A stretch of DNA of 64,000 bases from Chryseobacterium suipulveris (GTDB lineage: Bacteria; Bacteroidota; Bacteroidia; Flavobacteriales; Weeksellaceae). The DNA is taken from the NCBI RefSeq assembly GCF_022811685.1, contig NZ_CP094532.1:1079501-1143500 (forward strand). Reading direction: 5' to 3'. Shown here piece by piece: positions 56,973-64,000 of the stretch; within the stretch, counting starts at the first letter, position 1, and each line of letters begins with the position of its first letter. The notes beneath the pieces were generated by a model. That model was not told the origin of the DNA, made no database searches, and saw nothing but the letters and a program-made list of their open reading frames with translations. The position numbers and the translations under genes are program-made.

Positions 56973-59129
56973 ATGAAAAAAACTCTACAATTGTTCTTTG
57001 TTTTCATTTTTGTGAATCTTGTCTTTTCTCAGAATCTGAAACCAATTGCACAAAAAGTGCAAAATGCAACAAATGATAAGAAATCATTTGTTAGATATGA
57101 TCTCTTTACAGAAGACCTCTCACCGCTAAAAAAAGCGCAATATAATAAAGCCGCGGAAGGAGTGACGGTTTTGAATATTCAACAAGCTGAAATTCAGCGA
57201 TTAATTTCTGAAAGACCGGATGCCATGGAAATTAGTTTCCCCTTTGAAGGAGAAACCATCCATTTAGAATTGGTAAAGAGCGATATCTTCACCCATGATT
57301 TTAAGGTGAATACAGATAAAGGTTATGCTAATTATTCGCCGGGAGTTTATTACCATGGGATTGTTAAAGGGGATTATGAATCTGTGGCTGCTTTCAGTTT
57401 CTTCCAGGAAGGAGCTTATGGTGTAGCTTCTGTAAAAAATGTGGGGAATATCGTGTTAGGAAAAGCAAAAAATTCCAATGATTACGTTTCCTACAATGAC
57501 CAAAAATTGAAAGGAGAGAATCCTTTTTCATGCAGTGCTGATGAGCTTCCCGAAAATAAGGCCAACCATATTTCTTTTGATCCCGGTGCTGTTTCTTCAA
57601 AGAAAACAGATAACTGTGTCCGGATTTATTACGAAGCGGGTTATGGTCCATATACCCAGAATGGTTCAAACGTTACTACTGCAGCAAACTGGGTAACTGC
57701 AATGCACAACAATATTTCAACACTATATGCGAACGACGGAATCACCGTGGCTTTGAGCGAGGTTTTTGTATGGACGACGACAGATCCGTTTTCCGGTTCG
57801 CCTTCGCAGATACTTAACCAGTTCAGAAATTATCGAACAAGTTTTAATGGAGACGTTGCACAGCTGCTCCGAAATCCAGCAACTACAAGTATTGCGTGGG
57901 TTAATGCACTTTGCTCTGCCTACAAATATTCTTATTCCGGTGTAAACTTTAATTACGAGAATGTTCCAACCTATTCGTGGAATATCGAAGCGATGACTCA
58001 CGAAATTGGGCACAACCTCGGTTCGCCGCATACACATGCATGTGCGTGGAACGGAAACAATACCGCTATCGACGGTTGCGGTCCGGCTTCCGGAAACAAC
58101 GAGGGCTGTAACGCTCCACTGCCTACAAACGGTGGAACAATTATGAGTTACTGCCATCTTGTATCTTCAGTGGGGATTAACTTTGCCAATGGTTTTGGAG
58201 CGCAACCAGGAGCTTTGATCAGAAATACGATCAATTCCAAAGGTTGTCTCGGAACCGATTGTATTACTTCTTGCGCATCCACTATTTCTGCTTTGGAGAT
58301 GACGAATATCGGACAAAATTCTGCAACCGTAACCATTGTGGATCCTGCTGGAACCAACTGGAAATACAGGGTTCTGAAAATGGACGGCACTGTCATTTCA
58401 AACGGAACTACAACTAACAAAGTGATTAATATTACGAATCTTCAACCCAATACTTATTATAATGTCAAGGTTGGTACCGACTGTTCCGGACCGGAAGCTT
58501 TTGCGTACGAACAACTCGTGCTTACCGATACAATCTGGTGTAATGCTGGTGTGATCTTTACTGATACAGGAGGCGAAGCAGGAAATTATGGCGATACAGA
58601 AACTTTGATCAAAACCTTTTATCCTTCGAATTCGGCTTCGGTAATGAAAATGACATTTACCCAGTTCGCAACTGAGGCAGATTATGATTTTATGGATGTG
58701 TACAATGGTCCAAGTACGGCTTCACCGAAATTTGCTAATGGAAGTCAGCTCAGCGGGAATACGATTCCTGGTCCTTTTATTTCGACTCATTCAACAGGGG
58801 CGATAACCGTGAAGTTTGTTTCCGATCCAGGATTAAATATGGCGGGTTGGAAGGCGACTTTCGATTGTCTTAATTTGGCGACCGGAGAAAATTCTGTTTC
58901 TTCCTCCATTAATATCGTAAAATCTGATTCAAAAGGACAGTTTAAAGTAACCTCTAAACAGAGAATTCTTTTTTATGAAGTGTTTGATTCTTCGGGGAAA
59001 ATGGTTAAAAAACAGGGCGATATCAACGCGGTAGAGGCAAGAATCGATCTGTCCGCTTTCCCGAGAGGAAATTATATCATTTCAGTGATGACGACTTCTG
59101 AAACAGCAGTGAAAAAAGTAATAAAATAA
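56973..59129 (+). CDS. Secreted reprolysin-like zinc metalloprotease with T9SS tail, copy 2
   Basis: From the ATG at 56973 the product has 718 residues. The domain order equals copy 1: signal peptide MKKTLQLFFVFIFVNLVFSQ, prodomain, metzincin site THEIGHNLGSPHTH with the first histidine again at residue 343, Met-turn TIMSYCHL, fibronectin III-like and CUB-like parts and T9SS domain (FKVTSKQRILFYEVFDSSGK...). The matching histidine number supports this start over the GTG at 56955. Several blocks are identical (QNGSNVTT, HNNISTLYANDG, ACxWNGNNTAIDGCGPA), so the pair arose by tandem duplication. Separate terminators suggest separate control. Confidence 0.92.
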   Translation: MKKTLQLFFVFIFVNLVFSQNLKPIAQKVQNATNDKKSFVRYDLFTEDLSPLKKAQYNKAAEGVTVLNIQQAEIQRLISERPDAMEISFPFEGETIHLELVKSDIFTHDFKVNTDKGYANYSPGVYYHGIVKGDYESVAAFSFFQEGAYGVASVKNVGNIVLGKAKNSNDYVSYNDQKLKGENPFSCSADELPENKANHISFDPGAVSSKKTDNCVRIYYEAGYGPYTQNGSNVTTAANWVTAMHNNISTLYANDGITVALSEVFVWTTTDPFSGSPSQILNQFRNYRTSFNGDVAQLLRNPATTSIAWVNALCSAYKYSYSGVNFNYENVPTYSWNIEAMTHEIGHNLGSPHTHACAWNGNNTAIDGCGPASGNNEGCNAPLPTNGGTIMSYCHLVSSVGINFANGFGAQPGALIRNTINSKGCLGTDCITSCASTISALEMTNIGQNSATVTIVDPAGTNWKYRVLKMDGTVISNGTTTNKVINITNLQPNTYYNVKVGTDCSGPEAFAYEQLVLTDTIWCNAGVIFTDTGGEAGNYGDTETLIKTFYPSNSASVMKMTFTQFATEADYDFMDVYNGPSTASPKFANGSQLSGNTIPGPFISTHSTGAITVKFVSDPGLNMAGWKATFDCLNLATGENSVSSSINIVKSDSKGQFKVTSKQRILFYEVFDSSGKMVKKQGDINAVEARIDLSAFPRGNYIISVMTTSETAVKKVIK

Positions 59130-59147
59130 AGGTTAAGATAAATAGAG

Positions 59148-59176
59148 ATACCGGTTCACAAGAGCCGGTATTTTTT
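59148..59176. terminator. Terminator of metalloprotease copy 2, possibly bidirectional
   Basis: ATACCGG and CCGGTAT enclose TTCACAAGAG and are followed by TTTTTT. The SAM-enzyme gene converges from the right and ends at 59175. Confidence 0.8.
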
Positions 59177-60002
59177 ATTGAAATTCGATAAAGATATTTT
59201 CGCCGATATTCATGCCGAGCAAAGTTTTGGCACCGCTCAGAATATTGCCTTTGTAAATGGTCAGTTCGAGCAATCCCGCCGCGTTGAAGATCGCAGCCGA
59301 TTTTCCGTGGTATTCATGCTCGTTTTCCCAGTCGCTTACTACATCGGTGTATCGGTCATAGATTTTTGTCAAAGCCAGATTCCTGAATTTCAGGATAAAG
59401 TTTTCAAGAACCAATCCGTTTTGCTCCAGGAATTTTTTGCTAATGTTTGAAACCACATTCCCAAAGTTGTCGATATAGAGTATTTCGCCGATAATCATTT
59501 TTTCACTCTCATTAAATACCGGTTTTGGGAATGAAAGCTGTTTTGGATTCTTAAATTTTCTGCCGATTACTTCAGGCAAGCCACCGTTCTGGAGGTGTAC
59601 AGCAACGGGAGCAAAAATATCGATGGAGGTGAAATTGACCTCGTCGTCAAAACGGTTGTTGAAGGTGATTTCGTACATCGCTTCAGGTTTCTGGTCAAAG
59701 AAAATCAAGCTCAGAACGCCGTTGTCTGCCGCAATGAAGTAATGTCCGTCCGCTTTATAGAGGATGCATTTTCTTTCTTTCCGGAAAAAGCTGTCAACAG
59801 AAATGATGTGCACCGTTCCTTCAGGAAAGAAAGGGTACGCGTTTCTTACAATATACGCGGTCTGCATAAGGTTGTACGCCTGGATTTCATGCGAGATATC
59901 TATAATTCTTGCATCTTCCTTCAAACTCAGGATCTTGCCTTTGATCGAGGCAACTCGGTGATCGACTAATCCATAATCTGATGTAAGGGTAATAACGGGC
60001 AT
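59175..60002 (-). CDS. SAM hydroxide adenosyltransferase (DUF62 family)
   Basis: The 275-residue protein has the N-terminal domain MPVITLTSDYGLVDHRVASIKG, DISHEIQAYNLMQTAYIVRNA and VHIISVDSF, and the C-terminal beta barrel with ILYIDNFGNVVSNISK. This is the SAM hydrolase/fluorinase-like family, which converts S-adenosylmethionine and water to adenosine and methionine. Residues of the conserved Asp-Arg-His water-activating set are suggested by DYG, the R in VRNAYP and the H in SHE. Fluorinase-specific loops are absent. Its cellular purpose is unclear. It lies opposite phoH with its own -7 box. Confidence 0.9.
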   Translation of the reverse strand: MPVITLTSDYGLVDHRVASIKGKILSLKEDARIIDISHEIQAYNLMQTAYIVRNAYPFFPEGTVHIISVDSFFRKERKCILYKADGHYFIAADNGVLSLIFFDQKPEAMYEITFNNRFDDEVNFTSIDIFAPVAVHLQNGGLPEVIGRKFKNPKQLSFPKPVFNESEKMIIGEILYIDNFGNVVSNISKKFLEQNGLVLENFILKFRNLALTKIYDRYTDVVSDWENEHEYHGKSAAIFNAAGLLELTIYKGNILSGAKTLLGMNIGENIFIEFQ

Positions 60003-60021
60003 GAAGAAAATTAGGATAGCG

Positions 60022-60029
60022 CAAATTTA
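60022..60029 (-). promoter_or_regulatory. -7 element of the SAM-enzyme gene
   Basis: TAAATTTG on the minus strand, 19 bases before the ATG at 60002. The upstream TTG is missing. Confidence 0.5.
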
Positions 60030-60126
60030 AGCCAAAAAATTATTTTTATCTTAATGTGGAAAAGTAAAACCCGAAATTCAAAATAAATTTGATACTTTTA
60101 GAACAATTAAAACAATAAAAAAATAA

Positions 60127-61086
60127 ATGTTCGAACTGAATTACGAAATCACGGGCATCGATGCCAAAATTTTCTACGGAGTCAACAACCAATTCTTTAA
60201 CCTGCTGAAATCAAGTTTTCCCACACTGAAAATTACGGGAAGGGATCATTTCATCTTCGCCATGGGAAACCAAGAAGTATTGGATATTCTGAAGAATAAG
60301 CTTGACGATATCGTGAATTTCATTTCCAAAAATAACAACATCACGCTGAAAGATATCGAAAACATCCTGAACATTAAAGACGAGCAGGAAAAGCAGCTGG
60401 TCTTCGATCAGGACATCATCGTCAAAGGAGTGAACGGTAAAGTTATCAAAGCGAAAACCACCAATCTGAAAAAGCTGGTGAAGGAAAGCGAGAAAAAGGA
60501 CATGGTTTTCGCGATTGGTCCTGCCGGAACCGGGAAAACCTATACCAGTGTCGCACTTGCTGTGCGAGCTTTGAAGGAGAAAGAAGTAAAGCGAATTATT
60601 CTTACAAGACCCGCTGTGGAAGCAGGGGAGAGTCTCGGTTTCCTTCCAGGAGATCTCAAAGAGAAGCTTGATCCATATTTACAGCCGCTTTACGATGCTT
60701 TGCGCGATATGATTCCCCACGAGAAACTCGAAGGTTTCATTGAGAAAAGGGTGATCGAAGTCGCCCCGCTTGCTTTTATGCGCGGAAGAACTTTGGATGA
60801 AGCATTTGTAATTTTAGATGAGGCCCAGAACACCACCCATTCTCAAATGAAGATGTTTCTCACCAGAATGGGGATGAATGCCAAATTCATCATCACCGGA
60901 GATCCAAGTCAAGTCGATTTGCCGATGAAGCAGAAATCTGGATTAAGGGAGGCGATGCGGATTTTAAAGGATGTCGCCGAAATCGGATTCGTGCACTTAA
61001 CAGAGGAAGACGTAGTGAGACACCCAGTTGTTAAGAAAATCATCCTTGCCTATAATAAAGAGGAAAAAAGAATGCGCGACGAGTAG
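60127..61086 (+). CDS. phoH: PhoH family ATPase
   Basis: The 319-residue protein has an N-terminal KH-like part (about 1-80) and the PhoH ATPase domain. The Walker A motif GPAGTGKT lies at 131-138, followed by RPAVEAGESLGFLPGDLKEK. The Walker B AFVILDEAQNTT is near 225, then FLTRMGMNAKFIITGDPSQVDLP. This is the ybeZ-like PhoH, which in other bacteria works with the ribonuclease YbeY in rRNA processing or quality control. No ybeY is adjacent. Length is typical. Confidence 0.93.
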   Translation: MFELNYEITGIDAKIFYGVNNQFFNLLKSSFPTLKITGRDHFIFAMGNQEVLDILKNKLDDIVNFISKNNNITLKDIENILNIKDEQEKQLVFDQDIIVKGVNGKVIKAKTTNLKKLVKESEKKDMVFAIGPAGTGKTYTSVALAVRALKEKEVKRIILTRPAVEAGESLGFLPGDLKEKLDPYLQPLYDALRDMIPHEKLEGFIEKRVIEVAPLAFMRGRTLDEAFVILDEAQNTTHSQMKMFLTRMGMNAKFIITGDPSQVDLPMKQKSGLREAMRILKDVAEIGFVHLTEEDVVRHPVVKKIILAYNKEEKRMRDE

Positions 61087-61200
61087 TTACTAACATTTCC
61101 ACATTGAGCTACATAACGTAATTTATTTTAGTATTAAAGATGTCTTGCGTAAAATCTTTTATAAATTTTGTTAATAATTTATTAATTAAAAAATAAATTT

Positions 61201-61208
61201 TATATTTG
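61201..61208 (+). promoter_or_regulatory. -7 element before the 199-residue barrel gene
   Basis: TATATTTG matches exactly and lies 25 bases before the ATG at 61234, giving a start near 61215. The upstream region is AT-rich without a well-spaced TTG. Confidence 0.55.
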
Positions 61209-61233
61209 TTGCACAATTTAAATATTTTTAATC

Positions 61234-61833
61234 ATGAAAAAATTATTTTTAGCAGGTGCTTTGGCACTTTTTGGAGTGATGAACGCTCAAACCGAGAAAG
61301 GATCTTGGGTAATAGGTGGTTCTACAACTTTAGGGTTTAACAGTGTTTCTACAAAGTACAGCGGTGGTGGTCAATCAGCAGATGGACCTACAGTTAGTAC
61401 TATAACAGTTACGCCATCCGTAGGTTATTTTGTAATTGACAAATTAGCTGTTGGTGTGGATCTGGGTGTCACTTCAATTACCTCAAAGCAGGGAAACACC
61501 AAAGATACTGTTTCATCTTTTACAGTCATGCCTACAGGAACTTATTATTTCCGCAATGCAGGTAATATTATTCCTTATGTTGGCGCAGGAGTTGGATATG
61601 GATCTGTGACACAATCTGGCACATATAATAATCAATCCGTATCAGACTCAGAAAGCGGGTTTGCATGGAAAGCAAAAGGAGGTTTGGTTTATTTGATTAA
61701 CCAAACTGTAGGAATTGATTTAGGAGTAGGTTATAATCAGTTTACAAGCAAGAAAAACTATAGTGGAGTCGATGTTACTACTCAAGTTGGTACTATAGGT
61801 GCAAATTTAGGTTTTTCTTTATTTTTGAAGTAA
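61234..61833 (+). CDS. Small outer-membrane beta-barrel protein
   Basis: This 199-residue protein has a signal peptide (MKKLFLAGALALFGVMNAQ) and glycine/aromatic beta strands ending in a typical barrel closing strand (GTIGANLGFSLFLK). Strand pairs such as VTPSVGYFVIDKLAVGVDLG and IIPYVGAGVGYGSV, then GIDLGVGYNQF, fit an eight-stranded OmpA- or OmpW-like barrel. It lacks a peptidoglycan-binding domain. Function unknown. It is the first of three unrelated-length small envelope genes on the plus strand, each closed by its own TCCCGAATC hairpin. Confidence 0.83.
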   Translation: MKKLFLAGALALFGVMNAQTEKGSWVIGGSTTLGFNSVSTKYSGGGQSADGPTVSTITVTPSVGYFVIDKLAVGVDLGVTSITSKQGNTKDTVSSFTVMPTGTYYFRNAGNIIPYVGAGVGYGSVTQSGTYNNQSVSDSESGFAWKAKGGLVYLINQTVGIDLGVGYNQFTSKKNYSGVDVTTQVGTIGANLGFSLFLK

Positions 61834-61855
61834 TTAACTCATTTGAGATAAATCC

Positions 61856-61887
61856 ATCCCGAATCCCACCGATTCGGGATTTTTATT
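61856..61887 (+). terminator. Terminator, TCCCGAATC family, copy 1
   Basis: ATCCCGAATC (61856-61865) and GATTCGGGAT (61871-61880) pair perfectly around CCACC, followed by TTTTTATT. Confidence 0.88.
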
Positions 61888-61915
61888 ATCTTTAGCCAAA
61901 AATTAAACTCTTGCT

Positions 61916-62407
61916 ATGAAAAAAATCTTCTTTCTGGGGATGTTGATTGCGTTCGGTTTTTCTAATGCGCAGGTTAAATTCGGGATCAATGGCGGTTTCG
62001 CTTCCGCAACGGTTTCGGACAAATATGATGACTTGACGGCGGGTTATTATGCAGGGCTTTTTACGGAGATCGGTTTGGGAGCATTCGCGCTTCAGCCGGC
62101 AGTAAATTATGTGAGGATCAACAAGGATTCTTATGTTCAGATTCCGGTGATGATGAAATTTTACTTCGTTCCTAAAGTTAATGTACAGGTAGGTCCACAG
62201 TTTGCGTTCCGCACCGGACAGGTTCCTGCAACGATGAACAAGACCAATTTCGGAGTCGCAGTCGGTTTGGGAGCGGATCTGGTAAAGGGATTGTTTATCG
62301 AAGGCAGATACGCTTTCCAACTGAATAATGCGCTCAACAGTCCACCTTCAGGACAAAAACTGCATTTCAACCTTTTCAATGTCGGACTTGGTTTACGACT
62401 GAACTGA
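61916..62407 (+). CDS. Small outer-membrane beta-barrel protein, PorT-like
   Basis: This 163-residue protein has a signal peptide (MKKIFFLGMLIAFGFSNAQ) and the PorT/porin-family pattern of short hairpins: VKFGINGGFASATV, GYYAGLFTEIGLGAFALQPAV, YVQIPVMMKFYFVPKVNVQVG and FNVGLGLRLN at the end. The Q-x-P-V-M-x-K-F motif recurs in the 215-residue barrel at 39530 (LALPVMFQY), so they belong to one broad family. Function unknown. A TATCTTTAG string 34-26 bases upstream (near 61887) may be its -7 box. Confidence 0.83.
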   Translation: MKKIFFLGMLIAFGFSNAQVKFGINGGFASATVSDKYDDLTAGYYAGLFTEIGLGAFALQPAVNYVRINKDSYVQIPVMMKFYFVPKVNVQVGPQFAFRTGQVPATMNKTNFGVAVGLGADLVKGLFIEGRYAFQLNNALNSPPSGQKLHFNLFNVGLGLRLN

Positions 62408-62411
62408 TAGG

Positions 62412-62443
62412 ATTCCCGAATCGTTTTTGATTCGGGATATTTC
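62412..62443 (+). terminator. Terminator-like hairpin, TCCCGAATC family, copy 2
   Basis: TCCCGAATC (62414-62422) and GATTCGGGA (62429-62437) pair perfectly around GTTTTT. The T-run after it is poor (TATTTCG), so termination may be partial. Confidence 0.65.
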
Positions 62444-62500
62444 GTAATGGTTTAGATTTTGTATGTTAAAAAATATTAACAACATTAAAAAAATAAAATT

Positions 62501-63004
62501 ATGAAAAATGCGATTTTGGCTGCAGCGCTTCTTGTTTCTGCAGTAAGTTTTGGGCAAAGAGCACAGAAAGGTGAATTTCAACTGAACGCAGGTGTTGCGC
62601 TACCAAGTCATTATTCCGATAACGTAGGTCTGTACGCAGGTTTTGACTACGGAATCCATAAAGACATTACTTTGGGTGCGGAAGCAAGATTCGGTGGGAA
62701 AGATTACGGCAATAACTGGAACGGCAGATGGTTCGGAATCGGTATCAACGGAAACTACCACTTCAACTCCTTGATCGGAATTCCTAATAACTGGGATTTT
62801 TACGCGGGTCCAACAATCGGTTTCAATACTTTTACTTGGAAGGACAAAAACAATAATTTTGCTGAGCCCTACAAATCAAATGTAGCAATTTCTGCACAGG
62901 TTGGAGGAAGATATTTTATCACCAACAATTTTGCGTTGAACGCTGAAGCGAACGCAGGTGATCTCTTCAACGGAGGAAAATTCGGTATCACCTACAAATT
63001 CTAA
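62501..63004 (+). CDS. Small outer-membrane protein
   Basis: This 167-residue protein has a signal peptide (MKNAILAAALLVSAVSFGQ) followed by barrel-like strands: KGEFQLNAGVALPSHYSDN, VGLYAGFDYGIHKDITLGAE, WFGIGINGNYHFN, WDFYAGPTIGFNTFTW and the closing GKFGITYKF with terminal phenylalanine. The family is seen as a conserved hypothetical protein in Chryseobacterium. No enzymatic signature is present. It is third in the row of small envelope genes and converges on ffh across a terminator. Confidence 0.82.
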   Translation: MKNAILAAALLVSAVSFGQRAQKGEFQLNAGVALPSHYSDNVGLYAGFDYGIHKDITLGAEARFGGKDYGNNWNGRWFGIGINGNYHFNSLIGIPNNWDFYAGPTIGFNTFTWKDKNNNFAEPYKSNVAISAQVGGRYFITNNFALNAEANAGDLFNGGKFGITYKF

Positions 63005-63022
63005 ACCCTCAGAAGAAATTAA

Positions 63023-63060
63023 AAAAAATTCCCGAATCATTCTCGATCCGGGAATTTTTG
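63023..63060. terminator. Terminator, TCCCGAATC family, copy 3
   Basis: AAAATTCCCGAATC (63025-63038) and GATCCGGGAATTTTT (63045-63059) pair with one A-C mismatch. A- and T-runs flank it, so it may serve both the barrel gene and ffh. Confidence 0.82.
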
Positions 63061-63062
63061 TA

Positions 63063-63094
63063 TTCGTAATTCGTAATTCGTATTTCGTACTTTG
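63063..63094. repeat. ATTCGTA word repeats next to ffh
   Basis: ATTCGTAATTCGTAATTCGT followed by ATTTCGTACTTTG repeats the same words found at 538-573 downstream of kdsD. Both blocks sit beside the 3' end of a minus-strand gene. Confidence 0.6.
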
Positions 63095-63096
63095 CC

Positions 63097-64000
63097 TTAT
63101 CGTCCAAACAGGTTTCCGCCCATTCCAGGCATTTTCGGCATTCCTTTGCTCATCATTTCCATCATCTGTTTTCCTTGCGGTCCCTGCATCATCTTCATCA
63201 TTTTTCCCATCTGTTCAAACTGCTTCATCAGTTGGTTCACATCCTCGATTTTTCTTCCGGAACCTTTCGCGATTCTGTTTTTTCTTTGGGTATTGATAAT
63301 TGATGGGCGTCTTCTTTCATCCGGCGTCATCGAGTGGATGATGGCTTCGATATGTTTAAAGGCGTCGTCGTTAATGTCTACATCTTTAATCGCTTTGCCA
63401 ACTCCAGGAATCATCCCCATCAAATCCTTCATATTCCCCATTTTCTTGATCTGGTTGATTTGCTTCAAGAAGTCGTCGAATCCGAATTCGTTCTTAGCAA
63501 TTTTCTTGTGGAGTTTCTTTGCCTCTTCTTCGTCGAACTGTTCCTGAGCTCTTTCTACAAGGGAAACTACATCACCCATTCCCAAGATTCTATCCGCCAT
63601 TCTTTCGGGGTAGAACAGATCGAGTGCCTCCATTTTTTCGCCTGTCGAAATAAACTTGATTGGTTTCTCCACAACGGAACGAATCGTTAAAGCAGCACCA
63701 CCACGAGTATCACCATCTAATTTGGTTAAAACAACTCCATCGAAATTCAGTGCTTCGTTGAACGCTTTCGCCGTGTTTACCGCGTCTTGTCCCGTCATGG
63801 AATCCACAACGAAAAGGGTTTCATTCGGCTTGATGAAATAATGCACGGATTTAATCTCGTTCATCATCTGCTCATCAATCGCCAAACGTCCCGCTGTATC
63901 GACGATCACTACATCGTGGTTGTTTTCTTTGGCAAACTTCACCGCGTTTTCAGCAATTACAGAAGGGTTTGTTGCGCCCGGTTCGGTATAAACTGGGATT
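63097..64000 (-). CDS. ffh: Signal recognition particle protein Ffh, C-terminal two thirds (cut by window edge)
   Basis: The minus-strand frame is open from the right edge to the stop at 63097, about 301 codons. It begins IPVYTEPGATNPSVIAENAV in the GTPase domain, shows G3 DTAGRLAIDE, G4 TKLDGDTRGGAAL, and the closing GDVVSLVERAQEQFDEEEA. Then comes the methionine-rich M domain (QMMEMMSKGMPKMPGMGG) that binds 4.5S RNA and signal sequences. Ffh brings ribosomes making membrane proteins to the translocon. The N-domain and G1 motif lie outside the window. Confidence 0.96.
   Translation of the reverse strand, partial: IPVYTEPGATNPSVIAENAVKFAKENNHDVVIVDTAGRLAIDEQMMNEIKSVHYFIKPNETLFVVDSMTGQDAVNTAKAFNEALNFDGVVLTKLDGDTRGGAALTIRSVVEKPIKFISTGEKMEALDLFYPERMADRILGMGDVVSLVERAQEQFDEEEAKKLHKKIAKNEFGFDDFLKQINQIKKMGNMKDLMGMIPGVGKAIKDVDINDDAFKHIEAIIHSMTPDERRRPSIINTQRKNRIAKGSGRKIEDVNQLMKQFEQMGKMMKMMQGPQGKQMMEMMSKGMPKMPGMGGNLFGR

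Overview
The window looks like chromosome of a Flavobacteriales bacterium, most likely Weeksellaceae close to Chryseobacterium or Kaistella. The grounds are: secreted proteins ending in type IX secretion (T9SS) sorting domains, the gliding genes gldF and gldG, a vertebrate-type PurB, SatD/DUF3307 proteins, many OmpA-like or PorT-like small barrels, and promoters that repeatedly match the Bacteroidetes form TTG-N17-23-TAnnTTTG. No integrase, transposase, phage gene or CRISPR array was seen. Most of the window is housekeeping DNA with dense genes and repeat-rich spacers.

Layout. 0-5.8 kb: the start of tatC (cut by the left edge), kdsD, recQ, a toxin-antitoxin pair with a frameshifted toxin, and a GT4 glycosyltransferase. 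6-13 kb: B12-dependent ribonucleotide reductase nrdJ, a repeat and RNA-like spacer, lpdA, a Crp/Fnr regulator, broken DinB and KOW genes, a KTSC protein, cvfB and tRNA-Pro(GGG). 13-18 kb: a Zn-ribbon protein, long-chain acyl-CoA ligase, and a divergent acyl-CoA dehydrogenase with two envelope proteins behind it. 18.2-25.1 kb: a six-gene minus-strand signalling operon (receiver-kinase, CHASE3/GAF hybrid kinase with three receivers, receiver, CheR, CheB, receiver) with no chemoreceptor, CheA or CheW. 25.3-30.1 kb: GT2 glycosyltransferase with a lipid A-type acyltransferase, a thioredoxin lipoprotein, aldehyde dehydrogenase and an SDR.

30.3-39.5 kb is a purine block: purB, purL, satD-DUF3307, purC, purF. 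In front of satD lies a striking 29-bp periodic array of four palindromes (TATAAG-N8-CTTATA) that overlaps the promoter; SatD itself ends in a helix-turn-helix, so self-regulation is the natural guess. 39.5-50 kb: an outer-membrane barrel, aroB, proline dehydrogenase, priA, dacB, an M1 aminopeptidase with a T9SS tail, and kbl. 50.5-54.5 kb: a DUF4268 protein, gldG-gldF, a GxxExxY protein and hemJ. 54.7-64 kb: two tandem T9SS-exported reprolysin-like metalloproteases, a SAM hydroxide adenosyltransferase, phoH, three small barrel proteins each followed by a related terminator hairpin, and the 3' part of ffh.

Two themes stand out. First, three genes between 4 and 12 kb are broken, two of them by loss of a single base, which means either decay or base-calling errors. 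Second, spacers carry several families of structured or degenerate repeats. Two of these families (a 54-55 bp element with a CCCTTTAGGG core, and a GATCGC palindrome) show paired base changes between copies, which argues that their fold matters.
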